Assembly: GCF_000337175.1 (NCBI RefSeq)
Contig: NZ_AOIJ01000034.1
Span: 1 to 32,613 of the forward strand
Reading direction: 5' to 3'
DNA from: Natrinema gari JCM 14663
GTDB lineage: Archaea; Halobacteriota; Halobacteria; Halobacteriales; Natrialbaceae
DNA length: 32,613 nt
In this document: piece by piece, positions 7,489 to 16,182 of the stretch
How positions within the stretch are numbered: the first letter of the stretch is position 1
Layout: the number at the start of each line of letters is the position of its first letter
The notes under the pieces: model-generated
Told to the model about the DNA's origin: nothing
The model's input: only the letters and a program-made list of their open reading frames with translations
Database searches by the model: none
Program-made: the position numbers and the translations under genes

Positions 7489-9081
7489 ATGAGCGGATCT
7501 ACGACTTCCTCCGAGCGAGCGTTCGTGCTCGGACTCGACGGCGTGCCGTGGAGACTCATCGAGCGATGGAGCGACGAGGGTGTCCTCCCGAACTTCGCTC
7601 GGATGCGCGACGAGGGTGCATCCGGAACGCTCGACAGCACTCGTCCGCCGACGACGCCGCTCGCGTGGCCGTCGATCGCCACGGGGGTGTGGCCGGACAA
7701 ACATGGAATCTACGGCTTTCAGAACCTCTCATCCGAATACAGCCATGAGATGTATACGAGCCGCGATCTCTCACAGCCGGCTCTCTGGGATCAGCTCGGG
7801 CCGGCCCACGTCGGAAACGTCCCGATGACGTATCCGGCCCGCGAGATCGACGGCACCATGGTCACGGGGATGATGACGCCCTCGACGGACCGGGAGTTTA
7901 CCCACCCGCCGGGACTGCAAGCCGAGATCGATTCCCGAATCCCGAACTACGAGATCAGCCTCGACTATCCCGAGTACGCCGACCGGCCGGACGACTTCGA
8001 GGACGCCGTCGACGATGTCCTCGCGAAACGCCGCGACCTCATGGAGATACAGATGGATCGCGCCGGCGACGACTGGCAACTGTTTTTCTTCGTCTACACC
8101 GCACCCGACCGGTTCCAGCACCTCGTCTGGGACATGGACCGACTGCGCGCCCACTACGCGCAACTCGACGAGATACTCGGCGACGTCATGGCGTACACGG
8201 ACGACCACGACGCGGACCTCTACGTCGTCTCCGACCACGGCTTCGGCCCGATCGAGGGACTCGTCTACGTCAACCGCATCTTGGAGGAGGAGGGGTACCT
8301 GTTCCGGCGCGAGGACGAGGGCACCCGCGGGGCGCTCGCGAGCCTCGGCATCTCTCGAGACGCCATCACCGGGGCGCTCAACCGAGTCGGCATCACCGAG
8401 GAGGCCCTCGTCCAGTCGCTGCCCCGGCGGCTGGTCGACTCCGTCGCCGAGCAGATTCCCGGCGATCACGCCCTCTACGACGTCGACTACGACCGAACCG
8501 TCGCCTTCGTCCACGACACGGGCAACTGCTATATCAACGACACGGAGCGGTTCGACAGCGGCATCGTCTCGCCGAACGAAGTCCCGGAGCTAAAGGCCGA
8601 TCTCAGGGCCGCGTTCGAGTCGGCAACCGACGACGACGGCGATCCGCTTCTGGTCGTCCACGACGGGGACGACCTGTTCCCGACGGACGAGGGGTCGCCG
8701 GATCTGGTGGTCTGTGGCCGCGGCGTGTACGAATCCCGCAGCGGGATGGCAACTGAGATCCACGGCGAGACGGGGACCTACGACGCGAGCCACCGCAACG
8801 ACGGGATCGTCCTCTGTCGCGGCCCGTCGATCGCGTCCGGCGCGACCCTGCGCGGAGCTCGAGTGGTCGACATCGCGCCGACGTTGCTACACGGGATCGG
8901 CGAGCCAGTGCCGGACAACGCCGACGGACGGGTACTCTTCGACGCCTTCGACGACGAGAGCACGCCGGCCGCGACCAAGGTCGAGCGGACGACGGTGGGT
9001 CGAGTCGAGAGCGACGAGGCGGTCGACGAGGACTTCGACGACGTGGCAGACCGGCTGAAAGGACTGGGCTATATGGAGTGA
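7489..9081 (+). CDS. Alkaline-phosphatase-superfamily (type I phosphodiesterase/NPP-like) protein
   Basis: A 530-aa protein with the metal sites of the AP superfamily: D17 in LGLDG, a threonine nucleophile in PPTTPLAWPS (T55/T56) followed by TGVWPDKHGIYGF, DRFQH near residue 204, VVSDHGFGP near 247-255, and a late SHRNDGIV histidine site. This is the nucleotide-pyrophosphatase/phosphodiesterase branch, which hydrolyses or transfers phosphate or phosphodiester groups, including phosphoglycan or lipid-linked head groups. There is no signal peptide, so it is probably cytoplasmic. The stop codon directly abuts the stop of the histidine kinase on the other strand. A paralogue sits at 29721-31349 under the same promoter motif. 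The substrate is unknown. Confidence 0.85.
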   Translation: MSGSTTSSERAFVLGLDGVPWRLIERWSDEGVLPNFARMRDEGASGTLDSTRPPTTPLAWPSIATGVWPDKHGIYGFQNLSSEYSHEMYTSRDLSQPALWDQLGPAHVGNVPMTYPAREIDGTMVTGMMTPSTDREFTHPPGLQAEIDSRIPNYEISLDYPEYADRPDDFEDAVDDVLAKRRDLMEIQMDRAGDDWQLFFFVYTAPDRFQHLVWDMDRLRAHYAQLDEILGDVMAYTDDHDADLYVVSDHGFGPIEGLVYVNRILEEEGYLFRREDEGTRGALASLGISRDAITGALNRVGITEEALVQSLPRRLVDSVAEQIPGDHALYDVDYDRTVAFVHDTGNCYINDTERFDSGIVSPNEVPELKADLRAAFESATDDDGDPLLVVHDGDDLFPTDEGSPDLVVCGRGVYESRSGMATEIHGETGTYDASHRNDGIVLCRGPSIASGATLRGARVVDIAPTLLHGIGEPVPDNADGRVLFDAFDDESTPAATKVERTTVGRVESDEAVDEDFDDVADRLKGLGYME

Positions 9082-10476
9082 TCAGGACCGACTGCGCGGC
9101 ACCGTCACGGTAATCTCGTTGCCGTTCTCGGCTCGTTCGAAGGCGATACAGCCCTCGGAGAGATCGACGGTCCAGTAGACGAGCCACAGCCCCAGTCCGG
9201 ACGTGTGATAGACGTCGTTCATCTTCCAGTCGCCGGTCAGGACGCGAAACTCGACCTCCGGAATCGGCGGGCAGTTGTCTCGAACGACGACAGCGACCGT
9301 TTCCGGGGTGGAACGGACGGTAACCGATAGCGCCGGCTGTCCGTCGGGTTCGTGTCGGGCGGCGTTCTCGAGGAGTTCCGTCACGGCCAACTCGATCTCG
9401 TGGAGGGTGGTCGCGGTCGCCGACGCCGGCAGCGTCGTTTCGATCGTCGCGTTCGGATACCGCTCCTGAACCGTCTCGACCGCGTCAGTGACGACCGTGA
9501 CGAGATCGATCGGCTCCGGGACCGCCCGATCCGTGAGGAGGTCGATGATGTCGCGTTGTTTGTCCGCGCTCCGGAGGAGGTTCCGGCCCTGAGTGCGGAT
9601 GATCTCCGCCCGCTCGCGAGACGGAGTGTCGCCCTCCCGGGCGATACACTCGGCGTTGCCGATGATGACGGCCATGTCGTTTCGCAGGTTGTGCCGGAGC
9701 AGGTTGTCCATGACCGCGAGCTGGCGTTCCCGTCGCCGCCGGTCGGTGATGTCTCGGGAAAAGCCGACGATGCGGACGACGTCGCCGTCCTCGATGATCG
9801 GTTCGGAACGGACCCAGACCCAGTGGCTGTACTCCGACTCCGGGTTGACGCGATACTCCACGTCGACGGATTCGCCGGCCGAGGCGCGATCCATCGCCTC
9901 GCGGACGCACGGGATGTCGTCGGGATGGACGACCTCGAGGAACTGCTGGGGGTCGGCCTCGAGATCGGCGACCGGCTGCCCGAAGACGTCCTCGTAGGCG
10001 GGGTTGACGAACAGCAGTTCCGACCAGTCGCCGTCGAACATCCACAGCACGTCGCCGACGGTGCCGGCGATCGTTCGCAGTCTGCTCTCGGCGTCGCGGC
10101 GTTCCTGCTCCGCAGTCACCTGATCGGAGATGTCCCGCGAACTGACGACGTAGCCGTCGAGCGCCGCGTCCGGCAGGGTCGTCACGCGGCTCTCCAGCCA
10201 CACCCACCCGCCGTCCGCGGTCGCGTGACGATAGCGGACCGTCGACGGCACTCCCGTCGCACTGACCTGCTCGAGCCGATCGGCGACGGCCCGCCGGTCG
10301 TCGGGGTGGATGTACGCCTCCGACTGCTCGCCGACGAGGTCCGCCGGCTCGTAGCCGAGGATCGGGTCGCTCGCCGCGTTGAGGTAGACGTACGTGCCGT
10401 CCGTATCGACGATGGCGAGTTTGTCTTGGGCGTGCTCGAGCAGGACGGAAGCCAGATCGCCGAGTTCGACGGTCAT
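9082..10476 (-). CDS. PAS-domain sensor histidine kinase (soluble)
   Basis: A 464-aa two-component kinase without membrane segments. Two PAS domains (about residues 10-125 and 130-250) carry typical VNPAYEDVFG and HPDD elements and end in RDIT linkers. The phospho-acceptor is H262 in LLRHNLRNDM, the haloarchaeal-style H-box. The ATPase domain follows, with an N-box around residue 355 (ELLENAARH) and a GLGLWLVYW G-box. It would autophosphorylate in response to a small-molecule, light or redox signal sensed by PAS. No response regulator is adjacent, so its partner is elsewhere or it is an orphan kinase. Regulation of the glycan genes is possible but not shown. Confidence 0.9.
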   Translation of the reverse strand: MTVELGDLASVLLEHAQDKLAIVDTDGTYVYLNAASDPILGYEPADLVGEQSEAYIHPDDRRAVADRLEQVSATGVPSTVRYRHATADGGWVWLESRVTTLPDAALDGYVVSSRDISDQVTAEQERRDAESRLRTIAGTVGDVLWMFDGDWSELLFVNPAYEDVFGQPVADLEADPQQFLEVVHPDDIPCVREAMDRASAGESVDVEYRVNPESEYSHWVWVRSEPIIEDGDVVRIVGFSRDITDRRRRERQLAVMDNLLRHNLRNDMAVIIGNAECIAREGDTPSRERAEIIRTQGRNLLRSADKQRDIIDLLTDRAVPEPIDLVTVVTDAVETVQERYPNATIETTLPASATATTLHEIELAVTELLENAARHEPDGQPALSVTVRSTPETVAVVVRDNCPPIPEVEFRVLTGDWKMNDVYHTSGLGLWLVYWTVDLSEGCIAFERAENGNEITVTVPRSRS

Positions 10477-10555
10477 CGCGCTACTGTGGTACTGTTTCCC
10501 GTAGCGGGAGAAAAGCGTGGTGGGAGTCAGACCGGACGGACGCGGACCGACGCGG

Positions 10556-10577
10556 CTCGATCGGGGTCCCGACCGAG
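10556..10577 (-). terminator. Hairpin downstream of the PP-loop gene
   Basis: Ten-base arms CTCGATCGGG (10556-10565) and CCCGACCGAG (10568-10577) with a two-base centre. Nine of ten pairs are Watson-Crick; in the minus-strand RNA the tenth becomes a G-U wobble, so the stem favours that strand. It begins about 16 nt after the stop codon of the minus-strand PP-loop gene. It has no T tract directly behind it, so a terminator or 3'-end stabiliser role is tentative. Confidence 0.3.
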
Positions 10578-10593
10578 ACGGCAGCGGCGACGC

Positions 10594-11901
10594 CTATCGA
10601 TCCGAACGGACGCGTTGCAGGCCGGTTTTCGCCGCCATCCAGGCCGGGTAAACGGTGTTGTAGACGGGTGCGGGGGCGTTTCGCGCGCCAGCACGGAGGA
10701 GCCGATCGGTCAGCGGCGGTTCGGACGCCGAAATCAGGTCGTCCAGATCGACACCGGCGAGCCACTCGAAGAAGGCCTGTTCGGCCGGCGTGGCCGGTTC
10801 CGTTTCGCGGGCGCGCTCGCGGATATCCGCCCACATGTGACGCTCGTCCTGGCCGAGCACCCACTCGCCGCGCTCGAGGGATCGCCGGAGCCGACGGTAG
10901 TCTTGCTCGGCGAACGGATAGCCGTGATCGGCCGGCTCGAGGCCCGAGAGGCGAAGGCCGACAGCAGTGCGATAACACTTTTCACACTCGCCGCAGTTCC
11001 CGTCCAGCCGGTCGTTGCAGGTCTGGAGTCGAAGCGTCGGCTCCTCGCTGCGGACGTAGTCGGCGATGACATCGAGGCGCTCCTGTCGGGTGAGTTCGTA
11101 GCCGTCGTGGTGACACTGCGTCCCGGTCCATCGGACACGCTCGTCGATGTCGGGGCGCGAGCCCCATTCGAGGTCGATGCCGTCCCAGTGGGTCGCGGCG
11201 ACGTAGAGATCCGTCATCCCGCGCGCGTAGGCCATCGGGGCACAGAGACCGAGCAGCCCCAGCCCGTGGCCGACGGAACTGTACCAGCCGCCGTCGACGT
11301 GTCGTTTGTAGTGGGCCAACAGCATCGGATGGTCGAGAAACGACAGCATGTTCGACGCGACGAATGCGGTCTCACAGTCGTGGTCGTCGGCGAACCGCGA
11401 GACGCGCGTACGCAGCGCGTCCCACTTCCCGTCGTCGTCAGGGCTGGGAGTAATCGTCCAGCCCCGAATGCTGATCAACGTCGGCGACTCCTCGCGGTGG
11501 CGGACGTACGAACACGTCGAGTCGACGCCGCCGGTAAAGAGCAGCCCGCTCCCGTCGCCCGGCTCCGGTTCCGGATCGATGGTCCGCCGCGCGTAGAGGG
11601 TACCCCCCTGGAGGAAGTCGTACATCTCACACAAGGTCGTCTTCACGTCCGCGAGGGCGCGCGCGAACGTCGCGTCGACCTCGTCGACGTAGACGTCGGC
11701 CCCGTTGGCCCACGCGACGGGACAAACCTGCGCGAGGACCGGGATCGCGAGCACGCCGTCGGGAACGGCCGCGACCGGAACGTCGTAGTCGGTTCGGAAC
11801 GATTCGCCGGTGAAGAACCGCTCGAGGTCCGACGTGGCTCGAATCGAGCACTCGAGGGTTCTCTCGTCGGCCGTCAGTCGGTCGATAAGGATCGATGACA
11901 T
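10594..11901 (-). CDS. PP-loop ATP-pyrophosphatase with Cys cluster, function unknown
   Basis: A 435-aa protein with the PP-loop signature FTGGVDST (residues 122-129), the ATP-pyrophosphate-binding motif of N-type ATP pyrophosphatases. A downstream Cys cluster, C295, C303, C306, C309 (CNDRLDGNCGECEKC), looks like a zinc or Fe-S knuckle, as in the QueC/ExsB relatives and the WbpG-type sugar amidotransferases. Such enzymes adenylate a carbonyl or carboxylate and then add nitrogen or sulfur. The surrounding glycan genes suggest a sugar amidation or thiolation, but that is an inference. The start at MSSILIDRL (ATG 11901) was chosen because the upstream extension is arginine-rich and unlike a haloarchaeal protein. 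Confidence 0.75.
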   Translation of the reverse strand: MSSILIDRLTADERTLECSIRATSDLERFFTGESFRTDYDVPVAAVPDGVLAIPVLAQVCPVAWANGADVYVDEVDATFARALADVKTTLCEMYDFLQGGTLYARRTIDPEPEPGDGSGLLFTGGVDSTCSYVRHREESPTLISIRGWTITPSPDDDGKWDALRTRVSRFADDHDCETAFVASNMLSFLDHPMLLAHYKRHVDGGWYSSVGHGLGLLGLCAPMAYARGMTDLYVAATHWDGIDLEWGSRPDIDERVRWTGTQCHHDGYELTRQERLDVIADYVRSEEPTLRLQTCNDRLDGNCGECEKCYRTAVGLRLSGLEPADHGYPFAEQDYRRLRRSLERGEWVLGQDERHMWADIRERARETEPATPAEQAFFEWLAGVDLDDLISASEPPLTDRLLRAGARNAPAPVYNTVYPAWMAAKTGLQRVRSDR

Positions 11902-12260
11902 AGTGAGGACGTCTCGCGCTCGAGTGAGTGGACCACGACCGACTACAAAAACGACCGGAACCGTTGATCGATCAGCACTCGAGAAATGCATCCATAGCGG
12001 ACTGTCCGGACCCGATAGGGACGGGATACGTCGACTGCGGCGGTCCCTGCTCGCCCCGTTCGCGGCCGAACGAACGCGGTCCACGCGCTCAAGGACGAGC
12101 CGCGGGGCGAATATCCGCGCGGGACGCCGGCCGTACGGCGTGGAACTCGCCATCTCAGCTGATTTCGAGGGTAGGTGCCGGATAACAAACCCCGACAGCG
12201 TCGACGACTGGCTCGAGAGATGCGTACCGAGACTGGCCCGGACGAACGTGGTGGGACGAG
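11902..12260. other. Divergent intergenic region (359 bp)
   Basis: The region separates the PP-loop gene (minus) and the GT-C-like gene (plus). It contains a variant of the glycan-regulon motif at 12182-12191. No convincing gene is present: translations of both strands are arginine-rich rather than acidic. No canonical TATA box for the PP-loop gene could be singled out; a T-rich patch on the minus strand (about 11945-11950) is a weak candidate. Confidence 0.6.
12182..12191 (+). promoter_or_regulatory. Variant glycan-regulon motif (ATAACAAACC) upstream of the GT-C-like gene
   Basis: Nine of ten bases match ATAACAAAGC. It points at the membrane protein gene and ends 69 nt before its ATG at 12261, further than in the leaderless genes, so a 5' leader of about 40 nt would be needed if it is the core promoter. 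Confidence 0.45.
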
Positions 12261-14054
12261 ATGAGACGATCGACGCTCAACGTGACGGTCGCGGTCGGGT
12301 TTCTCGCAGTCGCAGTCGGTATCCTGGTCGCGAGAGCGAACCCGGCGACGGCATACGAGTCCTCGGTGTACGTGGGCTCGCCGACGAGCACCTGGGTCGC
12401 GTTCGCGTTCGCGCTCGCCATCGCAGTCGGGACGGCCCTGTCCTGTCGGGGTCGCCGACAGGGGTACGGGATCGCGCTGGGCGGAACGACGGTGACCGCC
12501 ATCGTGAGCCTCCCCGTGATCCGGAACTATCGCTTCGCCGGGATGGGCGATGCGATGACGCATCTGGGCTGGACCCGGGACATCGTCTCCGGGGGAACCG
12601 CGCCCCACGAACTGTTCTATCCGGGCTTACACGCCGTTGCGACGGTGTTTCACGTCGTCGGCGGTGTCCCGATCGAACGCGGACTCCTGATCGGGATGGT
12701 CGTGCTTTTCGTTCCGTTCGTCGTCTTCGTTCCGCTCACCGTCCGCGATATGGCTGGCAGCGGACTGGCGGTCGGGCTGTCCGCGATCGTCTCCTGGATG
12801 GTCCTCCCGGTCAACAACATCGCGACGTTCATGGGCGTCCATACCAACTCGAACGCACTCTTTCTGGTCCCTCCCGTCATCTTCGCTCTCGTCGCCTACC
12901 TCCGGCGACGGTCGATGATCGAACGACTCCCGCTCGGGCTGTCGCCGTTCAGCGTCCTCGTCTACCTGACCGGCCTCACACTCCTGTTGGTCCACCCCCA
13001 GCAGATGTTCAATATCATCGTCCTCGTCGCCGCGATCAGCGGCGTGCAGTTCCTCGCTCGCCGACGGTTCGACGAGCACCCGATGCTCGAGCACCCGACG
13101 ACGTACGCGCACACGATCGTCCTCGGCGGGATGTTCGGGCTCTGGGCGCTGGGGAACGAACGGTTCAGAAGCGCCGCGTCCGGGCTGGTGTACGGGCTGC
13201 TCTCGCAGGACGTCGGTGCCGGAGCCGAGGTCGACCAGCGAGGATCGTCGCTGACCGACATCGGAGGGAGCCTCGCCGAGCTCTTCGTGAAGATGTTCCT
13301 CGATGCCGCGATCATCGGACTCCTCGTCGGCCTGTTCATCCTGGCCGTCTGGCTCGGTCGGACCAGCCTCGACGCCGAGAGCAGATCCTTCGTTAACTAC
13401 GTCAGCTTCGGACTCGTTCCGCTGGGCGGCCTGTTCGCCGTGTACTTCGTCGGAACGCCCACGATGGCGTTCCGACAGGTCGGCTTCATCTACGTCCTCT
13501 TGACGATCCTCGCCGGAATCGCGCTGGCACAGTTCACGGGCGGGCTCTCGCGCCTGCTCACGAGACCGGGAGCGAACGCGGTCACCGCGTTGGTGCTCGG
13601 GTGCTGTCTGGTGCTCGGGCTGCTCACGGTGTTCGCGTCGCCGCTGATCTACAATCCGGGCCAGCACGTGACTCCCGAAATGATGAGCGGCTACGAGGAC
13701 GGCCTGGATCACGGGGCCGAGGGCGTTCCCTACGCGGGTATGGGGTACGATCCCTACCGGTTCGATCACGGAATCAACGGTATCCCCGGCGGCGGCGATA
13801 CCGTCGGTGGCGCGTCGGCGGCTACGGGAACCGTCAACGCGACCGTGTTCTCGGCGGGCAACTACAGCGGGGCCTATCCGACCGACGAGTACTACTTCGC
13901 CTTCACGGAGTGGGACAGAACGAAAGAGATCGACGTCTATCGGGAACTCAACTACCGCGAAGCCGCACTCGAGGGGCTCGACACCGACCCGGCCGCGAAC
14001 AAGGTCATCTCGAACGACGAGTTCGAGATGTACGCTATCAGGAGCGGGTCGTAG
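12261..14054 (+). CDS. Large GT-C-like membrane protein of unknown function
   Basis: A 597-aa integral membrane protein with roughly ten to twelve hydrophobic segments between residues 8 and 455 and a soluble C-terminal domain (about 456-597) rich in G, D, Y and T with NxS/T sites, probably outside the cell. A loop after the third segment has D97, H101 and D107 in the context RFAGMGDAMTHLGWTRDI. An acidic residue in the first large external loop is the signature of GT-C glycosyltransferases, which use lipid-linked sugars on the outer face. That context and the neighbouring genes support a glycan assembly or transfer enzyme. The alternative is a polysaccharide polymerase or an orphan transporter. 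The gene is orphaned from any operon. Confidence 0.6.
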   Translation: MRRSTLNVTVAVGFLAVAVGILVARANPATAYESSVYVGSPTSTWVAFAFALAIAVGTALSCRGRRQGYGIALGGTTVTAIVSLPVIRNYRFAGMGDAMTHLGWTRDIVSGGTAPHELFYPGLHAVATVFHVVGGVPIERGLLIGMVVLFVPFVVFVPLTVRDMAGSGLAVGLSAIVSWMVLPVNNIATFMGVHTNSNALFLVPPVIFALVAYLRRRSMIERLPLGLSPFSVLVYLTGLTLLLVHPQQMFNIIVLVAAISGVQFLARRRFDEHPMLEHPTTYAHTIVLGGMFGLWALGNERFRSAASGLVYGLLSQDVGAGAEVDQRGSSLTDIGGSLAELFVKMFLDAAIIGLLVGLFILAVWLGRTSLDAESRSFVNYVSFGLVPLGGLFAVYFVGTPTMAFRQVGFIYVLLTILAGIALAQFTGGLSRLLTRPGANAVTALVLGCCLVLGLLTVFASPLIYNPGQHVTPEMMSGYEDGLDHGAEGVPYAGMGYDPYRFDHGINGIPGGGDTVGGASAATGTVNATVFSAGNYSGAYPTDEYYFAFTEWDRTKEIDVYRELNYREAALEGLDTDPAANKVISNDEFEMYAIRSGS

Positions 14055-14615
14055 CGACGCTCCCGGTCCGCGGGTCGCTGCTGCCACTGCTGCCCGGAGC
14101 GTGCGAGTCGCGCCCGACGCGGCTCCCGCTCGCGCGACGAACCAGATGAGTCGATCTGTCACCTCGTGCACGCGACCACGGTTGCGAGTCGACCTCACGG
14201 TGACACGTGCCGTCGACTCGAGACCGGTGTCGGCACTCCTCGATCGCGGTCTCCGCCACCGTCGAGACCGACGTGCCGCGTCCGAGCCTCTGAGACGGTC
14301 GAAACAGGTGGTAAGAACTGCTTACGGCACGGGAAAGGCTGGACTGGCCGTGCGAAACGATGTCGGAATAGCGACGCCCGCGTTCGTCTCCCCCGTCGGG
14401 TCCGGAGTCGAGAGCGCCTCTCCGCCCGACACGCTCTCGTTTCCTCGACAAAGAGTCGATTACGGCCACGGGAACTGTCACTAATTCGTTCATAGGTTCA
14501 TGAGGAAAATTCGGTAGATTGTGTCCCTATACCCAGTGTTAGAAATATATTCTGTAAATTTAATCCATATCTCCAAGAAAAAGTTTATGTGTGTAAGCCG
14601 GAGTTACGGACATGT
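14055..14615. other. Intergenic region with AT-rich promoter at its right end (561 bp)
   Basis: Positions 14055 to about 14490 are GC-rich and show no convincing gene; translations are arginine-rich shadows. From about 14490 the composition turns strongly AT-rich and holds the promoter of the beta-helix gene. A short direct repeat, GTTCAT, lies at about 14488-14501. No RNA gene was recognised. Confidence 0.6.
14550..14589 (+). promoter_or_regulatory. Promoter of beta-helix gene 1 (upstream element plus TATA box)
   Basis: An upstream element TTCTGTAAATTTAAT (14550-14564) is followed 15 nt later by AAAGTTTATG (14580-14589), which ends exactly 26 nt before the ATG at 14616. The same two elements at almost the same spacing precede the paralogous gene at 18249, so they are likely bound by the same factors. 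The spacing fits a TATA box for a leaderless transcript. Confidence 0.7.
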
Positions 14616-15566
14616 ATGGCGCAGAACCCCCGTACGTCCGAGACGGAATCCACTCCGACTACAAGCCGTAACGGCGGATTAAGCCGCCGTAACTACGTTC
14701 GCTCGCTCGCCACCGTGGCGACCGCGGCGACCGCGATCGGCGGGGCCGGCACGGCCGCCGCTCAGGACGACTACGAGGTTATCGAAGCCGCGGGACAGAC
14801 GATCACCATCGACACCGGTGAGACCTGGGAGAACAAACTCATCGACATGACGACCGGCCAGGACATCGTCGTCACCGCCCACAGCAGCGACTGGACGATC
14901 CGGAACATCGGCTTCAAAGGCAAGAACACCGCCGGCACCGGGACCGCCACGTTCGGCATCTCCGATACGAGCGGCGGCACCTGTACCGTCGAGAACGTCT
15001 ACCTCGGCGACGGCTCGAGCACCGGGAACGGGAACCCGAACGGCCACGGGCAGACGGCCTTCTGGGTCGCGCCGGACCACAACGGGCACATCGACTTCGA
15101 GAACGTCAACATCCAGAATTTCGCGGACAACGCGATCTACGGCTCCGCACCCGGCACCAAGGGCGGCGGAACGATCCACATCGACAGCAGTTTCGCCGCG
15201 AACTGTTACGTCTCGCACTTCCGACTGGCGACCGAAGGGAGCAAGGTCACGAACTCGAGCGTCTACGTCGACGGGAGTCACGGGTACGTCGGCCGCGGGA
15301 TCTGGGGCTGGGCCCCGGGGACGATCGAGGTCGAGGACTGCCAGATCGAAATGAACGGACAGAACACCGCCATCGACGCCGGTGCGAACGGGAACCCGAC
15401 CGAGATCGCCGTCACGAACACCGACTACGACGACGGGGCCGGCATCGCCGAACACGCCGGTTCGAACGTCCAGCTCGGCGACAGCGTCGGGACCGACCCC
15501 GAGGCGTTCATCCCGCAGGGCGTCCCGACGAGCCCCGAAGAAGCCGCGTCCGGTTCACAGAAGTAA
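14616..15566 (+). CDS. Tat-exported right-handed beta-helix protein
   Basis: A 316-aa secreted protein. The N-terminus carries a twin-arginine signal (SRRNYVRSLATVATAATAIG, about residues 25-44) and an Ala-rich cleavage region ending in AAAQ before DDYEVIEA. The rest is a repeating polar/glycine/asparagine pattern (for example ENVYLGDGSS, HIDFENVNIQNFADNAIYG, TIEVEDCQIEMNG), typical of pectate-lyase-like parallel beta helices. Such proteins bind or cleave polysaccharides. It ends with GVPTSPEEAASG, also found at the same point of the paralogue at 16183-18249. The ATG at 14616 was chosen over a GTG at 14589 because of the 26-nt spacing from the TATA box. Confidence 0.85.
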   Translation: MAQNPRTSETESTPTTSRNGGLSRRNYVRSLATVATAATAIGGAGTAAAQDDYEVIEAAGQTITIDTGETWENKLIDMTTGQDIVVTAHSSDWTIRNIGFKGKNTAGTGTATFGISDTSGGTCTVENVYLGDGSSTGNGNPNGHGQTAFWVAPDHNGHIDFENVNIQNFADNAIYGSAPGTKGGGTIHIDSSFAANCYVSHFRLATEGSKVTNSSVYVDGSHGYVGRGIWGWAPGTIEVEDCQIEMNGQNTAIDAGANGNPTEIAVTNTDYDDGAGIAEHAGSNVQLGDSVGTDPEAFIPQGVPTSPEEAASGSQK

Positions 15567-16182
15567 CGACGCTGCCTGTGTGCCGACGTACCGACCCGCT
15601 GACGCGACCCCTTCTACCCTCCACCGCATTAATTCACCCTCTCGCACGCCGTTTCGATCCCCGCTGACGTGACGCCCGCCGCCGCGTGACGCTCGGTACG
15701 CGGACGCTTTCCGCGCGACCGGTTTTCCGTCTCGTTTTTCGGACCTAAGTCGAGCGATACACTGACCAGCCGCGTCTCCCCACGGTCTCGCGGGACGACC
15801 GCGACAGCGCGACGGAACGTCCGACATTCCAACGGCAGCGAGCCGTCGGCGTTCGGAGAGCGGACGCGAGAACGGATCGCTTCCCACTGGTCGTGGCCGC
15901 TGCCGTCGGTTGCGGTCGGCGGCGACCGACAGACCGCGGCGATGCGGCACGGACGACGGAGAACTGTACTCTGGAGAAGAGAGACGAGAGTTATATCGTC
16001 TTCCCCGCGAGTGTACACCAGCCCCCCCGATGGCGACCGCGCGCCGGTTACGGCAGCGGGCCGTGGCTGGTGGGTTCTCGCGTCCCGAAAATCGAACCGG
16101 AACGAGCAAAACGAGTATGGATCGCGCCGATCACAGGTACCGCGTCGCGGCTCACTGACGCCGCGTCAGTGACCGATGCCGG
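15567..16182. other. Convergent intergenic region between the beta-helix genes (616 bp)
   Basis: The 3' ends of the two beta-helix genes face this region. No acidic, plausible protein is encoded; all open frames are arginine-rich. The only clear structure is a perfect 21-nt palindrome at 16152-16172, next to the stop codon of the second gene. Confidence 0.6.
16152..16172 (-). terminator. Perfect palindrome downstream of beta-helix gene 2
   Basis: Arms TCACTGACGC (16152-16161) and GCGTCAGTGA (16163-16172) are exact reverse complements around a single central C. It lies 10 nt beyond the stop codon of the minus-strand gene. It could be a 3'-end hairpin or a symmetric protein-binding site; no T tract follows, so termination is uncertain. 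Confidence 0.45.

Noticed and set aside
9352..11898. 848-aa plus-strand open frame antisense to the histidine kinase and PP-loop genes
   Set aside because: Long antisense frames are common in GC-rich haloarchaeal DNA; the opposite strand carries clear PAS, H-box and PP-loop motifs.
12627..14198. 523-aa minus-strand open frame opposite the GT-C-like gene
   Set aside because: Highly charged without any domain; the plus strand shows alternating membrane segments and a coherent gene.
15555..16109. 184-aa minus-strand open frame between the beta-helix genes
   Set aside because: Arginine/serine-rich and not acidic; no start context or promoter. Treated as non-coding.
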